Both the position numbers and the translations under genes were made by a program. The notes under the pieces are model-generated. The model was not told where the DNA came from. It made no database searches and saw only the letters and a list, made by a program, of their open reading frames with translations. From Oscillospiraceae bacterium (GTDB taxonomy: Bacteria; Bacillota; Clostridia; Oscillospirales; Oscillospiraceae), in NCBI GenBank assembly GCA_017617795.1, contig JAFZVM010000010.1, positions 1 through 52,544 on the forward strand: 52,544 nucleotides of DNA. The letters are read 5' to 3'. How positions within the stretch are numbered: the stretch's first letter is position 1; each line of letters starts with the position of its first letter. Of the stretch, positions 41,844 to 50,600 are shown piece after piece.

Positions 41844-42627
41844 AGCCAGAAACCTCTTCTTCTCCTATGGGGGAGCGGACGTGCTGAAGGACCTTTCCTT
41901 CTTTGCGGAAGCGGGGGAGCTGGTGGCGGTGCTGGGCCCCAACGGCGTGGGGAAGAGCACCTTCTTCGGATGCCTCCTGGGCTTCCTCCATCCCCGGACG
42001 GGGGAAGTGCTGGCGGAGGGAAAGCCCATCCGGGGCATGAGTCCCCGGGAACTGGCGAGCCTCATCGCCTATATCCCCCAGTACGCCCCCCAGACCTTCA
42101 ACTATACGGTTCTGGATCTGGTGACCATGGGCATGACCAACCAGATCCCCATCTTCTCCTCCCCCAAGCCGGAGCACCGGCGGAGAGCCATGGAAGCGCT
42201 GGAGAGCCTGGGCATCGCCCATCTGGCGGACCGGGGCAGCGGCAGCATCAGCGGCGGGGAGCGGCAGCTGGCCCTCCTGGCCCGGGCCCTGGTGCAGGAT
42301 GCCCGGGTGCTGATCATGGACGAGCCCACCGCCAACCTGGACTACGGCAACAGCTTCCGTGTGATGCAGCGGGTGCAGGAGCTGGGAGCCAGGGGCTACA
42401 CCGTCATCTTTTCTACCCACGAGCCCAACCAGGCCTTCCGCTACGCCACCCGGGTCCTGGCCCTGCTGGACGGGGGCGTGCTGGCGGACGGTCCGCCGGA
42501 TACCGCGCTGACGGAAGAGCTGCTGCGCCGCCTCTACGGGGTGGGCGTGGCAGTGCGCAGCGCAGAGGTGGAGGGGGAGAGCTTCCGGCTCTCCATTCCC
42601 TACGAAAAAGGAGGAAAACCACAATGA
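41833..42627 (+). CDS. ABC transporter ATP-binding protein (metal-chelate type)
   Basis: 264 residues from GTG 41833 (GGGAGG 8 nt upstream inside the permease gene). Walker A GPNGVGKST (35-43), Q-loop in YIPQYAPQ, signature SISGGERQ, Walker B VLIMDEPTANLD and switch His in FSTHEPNQ are all present, so it should be active. Similarity is to FepC/BtuD-type ATPases that pair with FecCD permeases. It ends in an ATGA overlap with the binding-protein gene, so permease, ATPase and binding protein are translationally coupled. Confidence 0.94.
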   Translation: MSIEARNLFFSYGGADVLKDLSFFAEAGELVAVLGPNGVGKSTFFGCLLGFLHPRTGEVLAEGKPIRGMSPRELASLIAYIPQYAPQTFNYTVLDLVTMGMTNQIPIFSSPKPEHRRRAMEALESLGIAHLADRGSGSISGGERQLALLARALVQDARVLIMDEPTANLDYGNSFRVMQRVQELGARGYTVIFSTHEPNQAFRYATRVLALLDGGVLADGPPDTALTEELLRRLYGVGVAVRSAEVEGESFRLSIPYEKGGKPQ

Positions 42628-43712
42628 AACGGATCCTGAGTATTGTATTTGCAGCCGCAATGCTGTTTTCTCTGCTTGCCGCCTGCAGCGGATCCGGCAA
42701 AACTGAGACGCCGAAGACCGCAGAGACGGTCGCCATAACGGACAGCGCCGGGCGTCAGGTCACGGTCCCGGCAGAGGTGACAAGGGTCGCCCCCTCCGGT
42801 ACGGTGGCCACCATGTTCCTGGCTTCCGTGTGTCCGGATTACCTGGTCTGCATCGGCTCGGAAAACTCCGACGCCCAGGCGGCGTATCTGCCCCAGGCGC
42901 TGGCGAGCCTTCCCGTTACCGGGCAGCTCTACGGCGGAAAGAGCACCATCAACCTGGAAGCCCTGCTGTCGGCAAAGCCTCAGATCATCATTGACCTCGG
43001 AGATTATAAGAAGGGCATTGAGGATGATCTGGACGCCCTGCAGGAGCAGGTCGGCATCCCTGTGGTGTTTATCCAGGCGGACCTGGAGCATATGGCACAG
43101 GGCTTCCGTATGCTGGGAACGCTTCTCTTCAACAAGAAGGAACGCTGCGAGTCCCTGGCGGCATATGTGGAAGAAACGCTGCATCTGGCAGAGGAGAATC
43201 GGGACAAAATCGCAGAGGATGACCGTCTGCGGGTGATGTACACTTCAGGGGCCTCCGGCCTGGGTACCAATGCGGAGGGTTCGAGCCAGGCCCAGGTCAT
43301 TCCGCTGGTGGGAGCAAGGAACGCCATCGTAGTGGAGGACGTGACCAGCAAGGGCGGGGGAAACGTCATCAATATGGAGCAGCTCTACACCTTTGATCCG
43401 GATATCATCCTTTTTACCGCTGACAGCATCTATGCGGATGCGGCGGAGGATCCTGCATGGCAGAAGCTCCGGGCTGTTCAGGAAGGGCTCTATTATGAGA
43501 TCCCGGATCTGCCGTACAACTGGATGAGCAGTCCCCCCTCCCTGAACATGCTTCTGGGCATCCGCTGGCTGGGCAATCTGCTGTACCCGGAGATCTACGA
43601 TTACGATATGGCCGCTGAAGCACGGCGGGCCTATAAGCTCCTGTGGGACTACGATCTCGCGGTGGAGGCGTCGGAGGAAATGCTGGCCAGGTCCACCGGG
43701 AAACGCGGCTGA
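42624..43712 (+). CDS. Substrate-binding lipoprotein 1 of the metal-chelate ABC transporter
   Basis: 362 residues. The signal peptide has lipobox SLLAACSG (Cys about 20). The mature protein has the two-lobed BtuF/FepB-type fold: VAITDSAGRQVTVPAEVTRV, LPVTGQLYGGKSTINLEALL, KPQIIIDLGD and a C-terminal GIRWLGNLLYPEIY. Strongly similar along its whole length to the protein at 44161-45252, with long identical stretches such as LPYNWMSSPPSLNMLLGIRW, so they are recent paralogues. Ligand unknown; heme, another tetrapyrrole, a siderophore or a metal-cofactor precursor are all possible. AAGGAGG is 9 nt upstream. A terminator follows. Confidence 0.92.
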   Translation: MKRILSIVFAAAMLFSLLAACSGSGKTETPKTAETVAITDSAGRQVTVPAEVTRVAPSGTVATMFLASVCPDYLVCIGSENSDAQAAYLPQALASLPVTGQLYGGKSTINLEALLSAKPQIIIDLGDYKKGIEDDLDALQEQVGIPVVFIQADLEHMAQGFRMLGTLLFNKKERCESLAAYVEETLHLAEENRDKIAEDDRLRVMYTSGASGLGTNAEGSSQAQVIPLVGARNAIVVEDVTSKGGGNVINMEQLYTFDPDIILFTADSIYADAAEDPAWQKLRAVQEGLYYEIPDLPYNWMSSPPSLNMLLGIRWLGNLLYPEIYDYDMAAEARRAYKLLWDYDLAVEASEEMLARSTGKRG

Positions 43713-43793
43713 TCCCAATATCCGGGCAGGCTCTGATCAAGCGGGAATGCCGTCGCATCAACCCCGGAACGCCCCAATATAAAGATAGCATTC

Positions 43794-43820
43794 AAGTCCG
43801 CCGAAAGGCGGACTTTTCTT
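43794..43820 (+). terminator. Intrinsic terminator of transport unit A
   Basis: AAGTCCGCC, loop GAAA, GGCGGACTT, then TTTCTT: a compact perfect stem. It shows that unit B is transcribed separately. Confidence 0.9.
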
Positions 43821-43864
43821 GTGCATGTGGAAAGCAAGACGCGGATATCCGGCCCCGGTATGGC

Positions 43865-43893
43865 TTGACATACCGGGGATCATTATTTATAAT
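43865..43893 (+). promoter_or_regulatory. Perfect sigma-A promoter of unit B
   Basis: TTGACA (43865-43870), 17-bp spacer ending TTATT, TATAAT (43888-43893). It shares the TTATTTATAATC context with the unit A promoter. Confidence 0.9.
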
Positions 43894-43945
43894 CAAAAAG
43901 CATAATTACAAAGAATAATACTTGATAAAGATAAAAGAAAATGGA

Positions 43946-44149
43946 TTTTCCGAGCCCCCTGTCCTAAGCGCCCCTGCGTATGGACTTCGGGCCGCAGCGG
44001 GAATGCTCCCGCGCAAAAGCCGGCGCCGGAAACAGGCCGACTCTCCGTGTTTGAGAAGGAAAACCGTGCCGAATATCCGGGGCGAGACCATACTCTGCTC
44101 GCCGGACCGACCGCCTGTTTTGATTCTCACGGATCAAACGGGCTTTTTT
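43946..44149 (+). promoter_or_regulatory. Structured leader, copy B: riboswitch-like core plus intrinsic terminator
   Basis: The core (43946-44071, 126 nt) repeats copy A block by block. The variable hairpin here is GCGGGA, ATGC, TCCCGC. The expression platform is clearer than in copy A: GCCTGTTTTGAT pairs with ATCAAACGGGC (44113-44143) and TTTTTT follows (44144-44149), a genuine intrinsic terminator 11 bp before the start codon. Control by premature termination is therefore likely. Between core and terminator, CGGGGCGAG...CTCGCCGG can form a competing stem. Ligand unknown. Confidence 0.78.
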
Positions 44150-44160
44150 GATGGAGAGCC

Positions 44161-45252
44161 ATGAAACGCAACCTGATCCTCATTCTGATTCTTGTCCTGC
44201 TCCTTGGCCTGCTGCCCGCCTGCGGCAGCGGAAAACCGGCGCAGACCGGGGAGACCGTCACCTTTACGGATTCCGCCGGGCGGAAGGTGGAGGTCCCGGC
44301 GGAGATCACCCGGGTCGCCCCCTCCGGGGCGGTGGCCACCATGTTCCTGGCCTCCGTATGCCCGGAGTATATGGTCTGCATCGCCTCCACTCCCTCCAGC
44401 GCCCAGTATCGGTATCTGGACGAAAGACTGCTCCGGCTGCCCACCACCGGGCAGCTGTACGGCAGCAAGAGCACCATCAATCTGGAAGCCCTCATGTCCG
44501 CCCAGCCCCAGGTCATCATCGACCTGGGGGACGCCAAGGACGGGATCCAGCGGGATATGAACGCGCTGCAGAAGCAGACCGGCATCCCCGTGGTCTTCAT
44601 CGAGGCGGATCTGGAGCACATGGAGGAGGCTTTCCGCATGCTGGGCCGGCTCCTGTCCGGCAAGGAGAAACGGTGCGCCGAACTGGCGGACTACGTGGCG
44701 GAAACGGTGGGCCTGGCCCGGGAAAACCGGGAGAAGATCCCGGAGTCGGAGCGGCTGCGGGTGATGTACACCACCGGCGTATCCGGCCTGAATACCAACG
44801 CGGAGGGCTCCGTCCAGGCCCAGGTGATCCCTCTGGTGGGGGCGGTGAACGCCATCGTGGTGGAGGACGTGAGCGACCGGGGCGGCGGAAACACCATCAA
44901 TCTGGAGCAGATGTACAACTTCGACCCGGATGTGATCCTGTTCACCACCGGCAGCATGTACGCCGACGCGGCGGAGGACGCCTCCTGGAGCAAGCTCCGG
45001 GCGGTGAAGGCGGGGGCGTACTACGAGATCCCCGGACTGCCCTACAACTGGATGAGCAGCCCCCCCTCCCTGAACATGCTCCTGGGCATCCGCTGGCTGG
45101 GAAACCTCCTGTATCCGGAGGTGTACGACTATGATATGGCAGAGGAGGCCATCCGGGCCTACCGTCTGCTGTGGAACTATGACCTGACGCCGGAGGAGGC
45201 GGGGGAGCTGCTGAGCCGCTCCCAGGGCAAACGGGGAGAAAACGGGAAATGA
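44161..45252 (+). CDS. Substrate-binding lipoprotein 2 (paralogue of the 42624 gene product)
   Basis: 363 residues; lipobox LGLLPACGSG (Cys about 21). Same fold and motifs as binding lipoprotein 1: VTFTDSAGRKVEVPAEITRV, LPTTGQLYGSKSTINLEALM and SGLNTNAEGSVQAQVIPLVG. No permease or ATPase gene is in its own unit, so it either uses the transporter of unit A or hands ligand to the membrane proteins encoded downstream. GGAG lies 4 nt before ATG 44161. The following gene overlaps by 4 bp. Confidence 0.92.
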   Translation: MKRNLILILILVLLLGLLPACGSGKPAQTGETVTFTDSAGRKVEVPAEITRVAPSGAVATMFLASVCPEYMVCIASTPSSAQYRYLDERLLRLPTTGQLYGSKSTINLEALMSAQPQVIIDLGDAKDGIQRDMNALQKQTGIPVVFIEADLEHMEEAFRMLGRLLSGKEKRCAELADYVAETVGLARENREKIPESERLRVMYTTGVSGLNTNAEGSVQAQVIPLVGAVNAIVVEDVSDRGGGNTINLEQMYNFDPDVILFTTGSMYADAAEDASWSKLRAVKAGAYYEIPGLPYNWMSSPPSLNMLLGIRWLGNLLYPEVYDYDMAEEAIRAYRLLWNYDLTPEEAGELLSRSQGKRGENGK

Positions 45253-46697
45253 GACGGCTGCGCAGACTTCCGGCTTTTCTCCTGTCCGTCCTCCTGCTTC
45301 TGGCGCTGCTGCCATTTCCCGCCCGGGCGGACGCGGTGACGGATACCATCGGCATCTACGTGGGGTATTACGGCTGGAGCGAGGACGAATATCGGGAAAA
45401 GGTCACCTACCACTGGACAGATCTGGACGACTGGTACGGCGGCGCCCTGGACACCTATGAGACGGTATACAGCTATTACAGCGGCAGCCGCACCTACCTG
45501 GTGGCCGCCCGGGGCTTCCTGGTGCGGGATCTTCTCCAGTACGCGGGGATCGATTTCGGCAGCATCGCCAGCATCGACTTTTTTACCAAAGACCATGCCA
45601 ACGGGGCTTACCGGAGCTTTACCCGGTATTCCCTCTTCAGCCTGCCCCGGTATTACTTCCCCAATCTGGCGGCCAATGAGGAGACGGGGGAGATCTACCC
45701 CTGGGACGGGGACGATATCTGGAACGGCGCCGTGGCGGTGGAAGCCATGCTGGCCCTGGAGGACTATACGGAGTGGGATGCGGTGGGCAGCGAATTCGAA
45801 GCCCGGTACGATCCCGCCATGCGCAGCCCGAATTGCCGCTTCCACCTGTTTTTCGGCCAGTCCAAACCCGAGGAGGCCAGCACCAGCTCCGCCGCCAAAT
45901 ACTGCTATAAGATCCTGATCACCTTCTCCGGCACTCCCTACCTGAGCACGGAGGAGACAGACATGACCCTGAAGATCGGCAGCGGCAGGAAGATCGAACT
46001 GTATGTGGACGCGGAGGACGGGCTGCTCACGGATTACGTGCGGGAGCACATCGCATGGACCAGCAGCGACGACAGCGTCGTCTCCGTGGCGGGGGACGGC
46101 ACCCTGACGGTCCATGCCGCGGGGGACGCAGTGATCACCGCCTCCTTCGGCTCCTCCTCCGTCTCCGTGAACGTCCACGTGGGGGAGGAGGAATCCCCGG
46201 CGGCGGACCCCGGCGGGGGCGGAAATGCGGAAGCGGGCAGCGGCACGGGCACAGGTCCCGCTGCGCCGACGGTCACGGCGGCTCCCGCCCCGGCCAGACC
46301 GGCGGTCACGGAAGCTCCCGTCCCGGCAGAGGAACCGGTGCAGGAGGTCCGCGAGCCCCGGGATACCCCTCTGCGGGAGGAAACGGCGGAAGAACCCTCT
46401 CCCGGGGTCTCCTTTGACCTTCCGCCCCAGGAGGTCACCATCCGGCCCGCCCCGGGAAAACAGGTCTATACCGTGAGCCCGGAGGTCCTGGCGGGCCTGC
46501 TCCGGGGCTCTCCGGAGGTACAGGACCAGAGCGGAGGGAAGATGGACGAGGATTCGATCCAACTGGCCCTCACCCCTCCGGATGAACGGAAATACATGCT
46601 GCCGGTGGCCGCCGCCCTGGGCGGAGCCTTCGTCCTGGGCTTCGGATATGAGCTGGGGCGGTACAAACGGCTGCTGAAAGGGAAGAGAAGAACATGA
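45249..46697 (+). CDS. Exported, membrane-anchored protein with an Ig-like (BIG2) domain
   Basis: 482 residues. Order: signal peptide (1-29, ending FPARADA); an N-terminal domain (about 30-240) with VAARGFLVRDLLQYAGIDF and FTKDHANGAYRSF, which recalls the sulfite-oxidase-like fold of surface proteins; a BIG2 domain (about 240-312) with IAWTSSDDSVVSVAGDGTL; and an Ala/Pro/Glu-rich wall-spanning linker (about 313-440). A C-terminal membrane segment (about 448-470) and the basic tail KRLLKGKRRT end the protein. It is thus anchored in the membrane and reaches through the wall. The genes on both sides overlap it by 4 bp, so its stoichiometry is tied to the binding protein and the ExbB-like subunit. 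It may relay ligand or force between membrane and surface (inference). Confidence 0.8.
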   Translation: MRRLRRLPAFLLSVLLLLALLPFPARADAVTDTIGIYVGYYGWSEDEYREKVTYHWTDLDDWYGGALDTYETVYSYYSGSRTYLVAARGFLVRDLLQYAGIDFGSIASIDFFTKDHANGAYRSFTRYSLFSLPRYYFPNLAANEETGEIYPWDGDDIWNGAVAVEAMLALEDYTEWDAVGSEFEARYDPAMRSPNCRFHLFFGQSKPEEASTSSAAKYCYKILITFSGTPYLSTEETDMTLKIGSGRKIELYVDAEDGLLTDYVREHIAWTSSDDSVVSVAGDGTLTVHAAGDAVITASFGSSSVSVNVHVGEEESPAADPGGGGNAEAGSGTGTGPAAPTVTAAPAPARPAVTEAPVPAEEPVQEVREPRDTPLREETAEEPSPGVSFDLPPQEVTIRPAPGKQVYTVSPEVLAGLLRGSPEVQDQSGGKMDEDSIQLALTPPDERKYMLPVAAALGGAFVLGFGYELGRYKRLLKGKRRT

Positions 46698-47341
46698 ATA
46701 CAGCAACGGAACAGACCTTTGACCTGGGGGATATCCTCCGGGCGGTAGCCGGGGCCATGCATTACCCGGTGATCATCCTGCTGATCCTGCTGATGCTGGC
46801 GGCGGTGGCCCTGCTGGGCTGGCTGCTGGCGGAGTATTTCACGGAGCGGAGACACATGAAGCTGGCCCTGCCGGAGCTGCTGGAGGCCCTGCGCCATGCG
46901 GAGGATCCGGAGGCCTGCATCCTGGGAAGCGGCCTGCTGGCCCGGCAGAAGGCGGCCTTGGCGGAGCTCACCCGCCATCCGGATTTCTCTCCCGAGCTGC
47001 GGCAGGCCCTGGCCATCCGGCTGCTGGATCAGGAGCAGGAGCGGTATGACGGCATCCTGCGCCTCTCCGAGCTGGTGGCCCGGCTGGCCCCCATGTTCGG
47101 CCTGCTGGGCACCCTGATCCCCCTGGGACCGGGGATCCTGGCACTGGGCCAGGGAGATACCTTCACCCTCTCCGCCAGCCTGCTCACTGCCTTCGATACC
47201 ACCGTGGCGGGCCTGCTGGCCGCGGCGGTGGCAACGGTGATATCCTCCCTGCGCCGGGCCTGGTACCGGCAGTATGTCTCCCAACTGGAGGTCCTGAGCC
47301 AGTGCGTCCTGGACCGGATGCAGGAGGGGACTTCATGCTGA
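46694..47341 (+). CDS. MotA/TolQ/ExbB-family proton channel protein
   Basis: 215 residues. A first membrane segment (about 22-43, VIILLILLMLAAVALLGWLL) is followed by a cytoplasmic helical part (about 50-120). Then come two segments: LAPMFGLLGTLIPLGPGILAL (about 133-153) and TAFDTTVAGLLAAAVATVISS (about 165-185). The pattern PMFGLLGTLIPLGPG and FDTTVAGLLAA is the TolQ/ExbB signature. In Gram-negative cells such subunits couple proton flow to outer-membrane work; here the host is probably monoderm. ATG 46694 overlaps the previous stop, and the DUF2149 partner starts inside its 3' end. Confidence 0.9.
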   Translation: MNTATEQTFDLGDILRAVAGAMHYPVIILLILLMLAAVALLGWLLAEYFTERRHMKLALPELLEALRHAEDPEACILGSGLLARQKAALAELTRHPDFSPELRQALAIRLLDQEQERYDGILRLSELVARLAPMFGLLGTLIPLGPGILALGQGDTFTLSASLLTAFDTTVAGLLAAAVATVISSLRRAWYRQYVSQLEVLSQCVLDRMQEGTSC

Positions 47342-47646
47342 GACTGCGGACGAGACGGATCCGGGAGACGGATCCGGGGGTGAACCCCATGGACGGTCTG
47401 GGGAACCTGGCGGACGCCATGCTGGTGCTGGCGGTGGGGATCATGCTGGCCCTCATCATCAACTGGAAGGTGGATATCACCGCCGTATCTGCGGCGGCGG
47501 AGCCGGAGCCGGAGCAGATCCCCATTTCCCAGGAGGATATGCAGGACGCCCCGGCGGACGTCCTGAACGAGGAGACCCTGCGGCGCATCGGCGCCCTGTA
47601 TTACGACGAAGAGACCGGGACCTATTATGCCATCACGGGGGATTGA
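47335..47646 (+). CDS. DUF2149 family protein, likely ExbD/TolR-like partner
   Basis: 103 residues from ATG 47335 (GGAGGGG 6 nt upstream), overlapping the ExbB-like gene. RETDPGVNPMDGLGNLADAMLVLAVGIMLALII is the DUF2149 hallmark: an N-terminal cytoplasmic stretch and one membrane segment that carries an Asp at its start (NLADAML), as in ExbD. A short acidic external part follows. DUF2149 genes occur next to MotA/TolQ/ExbB and CobN-like genes in methanogens and some anaerobes (from memory). Together with the preceding protein it should form a proton-driven motor. Confidence 0.88.
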   Translation: MLRLRTRRIRETDPGVNPMDGLGNLADAMLVLAVGIMLALIINWKVDITAVSAAAEPEPEQIPISQEDMQDAPADVLNEETLRRIGALYYDEETGTYYAITGD

Positions 47647-47649
47647 ACC

Positions 47650-50600
47650 ATGAAACGGATCATCAGCGTTTGCCTTGTCCTGCTGTTTGTTTTCTCTCTG
47701 CTGCCCGCGCCGGAAGCAAGGGCGGACGGGGAAGTATGGGACGGCACCGTGGATATCTCCTGGTACGACCCGGAGGCGTCGGAATTTTGGATCTCCACCC
47801 CCGCCCAGCTGGCAGGGCTGGCCGCCCTGGTGAACGGGATGACGGATCCCGCCTGTCCCGGGATCATCGGGGACGAAAAATACATCAAAAGCATCCCCTG
47901 CAAGGATTACCTGCTGGTAGGCGCCGGGGGCGGCGACGTGAGCGACGTGGTGTACCTCAGCGAGGTGGATTTCGCCCATAAGACCGTCTACCTCACGGCG
48001 GACCTGGACATGGGCGGGGTATACGACAAGACCTCCGGCACCTGGTCCGGGCCCAACTGGACCCCCATCGGCGGAAAATTCCCCATGCTTCCGGAGGAAG
48101 CGAATGGGGACTGCCTCACCCTGGACACCCGCTTCAACGGCCTGCTGGACGGCCAGGGCCATACCATCCGGAACCTGTACTGCTATCGCTATGCCGCCAA
48201 GGGCTTCCCCTACAGCATGGCCATCGGCATCGTGGGCTTCCTGGGGGGATTGGGGGGCATCAACGATGACAGCACCGCCGTCTTTGAGGACGGCTGGCAG
48301 CCCGGGGTCCGGAACCTGGCTCTGGTCTCCGGCTCCATCCTGGGACGCCGGATGGTGGGGGGCATCGTGGGCCGCATCGGGGACACCTCCCATGGCGTGC
48401 TGGTGGAGAACTGCGCTAACTTTGCCTCCGTCCACAGCACGGACGCCAAGGGCGTGGGAGGCATCGTGGGCTCCGCCTGGGGCACAGGCGCCATCCGGGG
48501 CTGCTACAACGCAGGGACCATTTCCACCACCTATTCTTCCCCCGCCGGGGGCATCGTGGGTACCAACGAGGGGATGGACATCTACTGCTGCTATAACGTC
48601 GGGCGCATCGACACCCGGGGGCAGGAACGGGGCCGGGAGATCGGCAGCCACGATACGGGGATCTACACCGTGGACAACTGCCTGTACCTGGAGGGGAGCG
48701 GGGACGATCCCCGGAACCCCGGATATTACAAGGGCGCCAGCAAGCGCATCAGCGTGAACGTCACCGGCATGACCGCGGAGGAGCTGCGGAGCGAAGATGC
48801 CCTGGCGGTGCTGAATACGGACGGAGCCGTATTCGTCCCGGATACAGCAGGCATAAATGGCGGCTGGCCCGTTCTCTGGTTCCAGGTCTCCGCCCGGGAG
48901 AGCGTCTGTTCCGTAACGATCAGACAGCCGGAAACGGGGGGTACCGTATCCGCCTCTCTCACGGGGGAGGGCAGGTTCGGCGAAACGGTGATCCTGTCCG
49001 CGGAAGAGGAAACGGGCTGCAGCCTGGAGTATTTTACCGTAAATGGGGAGCGAATCAGCGCGGACCGCTTCACCCTTACGGGAGAGGCGGAGGTCTCCGC
49101 CGTGTTCAAGCTCCTGCGCACGGTGGCCATCACCATTCCCGAGAGCCGGGATTACTATGTGGCAGTTTCCCGGGAGGGCTGGAAGCTCACGGACGAGGGC
49201 ATGACCTATGTGTGGGAGGAGATGCTCCGCAGCGGGGACAGCCTGGTGGAGGGGAACCTGCTCCGGGTGCTCATCTGGTCCTATGAGGACGCCTCTCCCG
49301 AGGACATGGATCTGGAATATGTGGACGCCTATATATCCGACCTGCCGGGTACGGTGAAGAACGCCGACGGCACCTATACCGTCACCGGGGAGGCGGACGT
49401 GGAGATCTCTCTGGACCGGCGCACCCAGCAGAAGGCATGGATCAATCTGGCGGATACGGACTGGTACCGCCGGGACCCCAGGAAGACGGAATATGTTCTC
49501 ACCACGCCGGAGGAGCTGGCGGGACTGGCTCTGCTGGTGAACCGGGAGGGGATCGACTTTGCCGGGGTGACCATATCCCTGGGAGAGGATATCTCCCTGG
49601 AGAATCGGGACGGCACCGTGGGACTGCGGGTGTGGACCCCCATCGGCGCCAACGCCAACAAATCCTTCCGGGGTACCTTTGACGGCAAGGGCCACGCCGT
49701 TTATGATCTGGTGATCCGGGCGTCCTCCAGCTACGCGGGCCTCTTCGGCTGCTGCACGGACGCCGTGATCCGGGATCTCTCGGTGTACGGGGATGTGGAG
49801 AGCAGCGCATCCGCGGCTTACGGCGCGGGGATCGCCGCCTATTTCAGCGGGGGTAGCATCAGCGGCTGCCGCTTTTACGGGCGCGTCGCCGTCAGCGGGA
49901 CCCATGCGGGGGGCATCGCCGCTATGATCCGGGACGGGGCGGTGATCGAGGACTGTGAGAACTACGGCAGCGTGACCGGAGCCTCCGGGCTGGGGGGCAT
50001 CCTGGCCCTTTCGGATTCCGGGGAGGATTCGGTGCTCCGCTGCGTGAATTACGGCAATATCGTTTCCGCGGGAAACGGGACCTACGGCGTGGGCGGGATC
50101 GCCGGCCGTCTGGCCGGAAAGCTCCTGGGCTGTGAAAACCGGGGCGATGTGGGCGGAACGGACCGGTATATCGGCGGCATTGCCGGGTATACCACCGCCA
50201 AGCGGGCCTCCGAGGTCCGGGACTGCCGGAACACCGGAACGGTGACCTGCAGCAACGATATGGCCACCGCCTCCCTGGGCGGCGTCGTGGGTTACGGCCA
50301 GTATCTGATCCTGGCCGGCGCGGAGAACCTGGGGCAGGTCGTCCCGGGGGCGACCTTTGCCAGCGGCCATACGGGCGACCTGGTGGGCCGGGAAGGCGCC
50401 GAGGGGATCACGGCGGAGGATTCCGCCGGAGAGATCCCGGAATTTGTTCCCGTCCCGCCCAGGACCTTTGACCGGGAGGAAAAGGATACCTATACAGTCT
50501 CCTTCCGGGCCCAGGGAGCCCTGGTAGGGTCCGCCTTCTATGTCCCCGGCGCCGCGGCCGTGACGGAGCCGTCCGTTCCGGAACGGGAAGACGGCTATCT

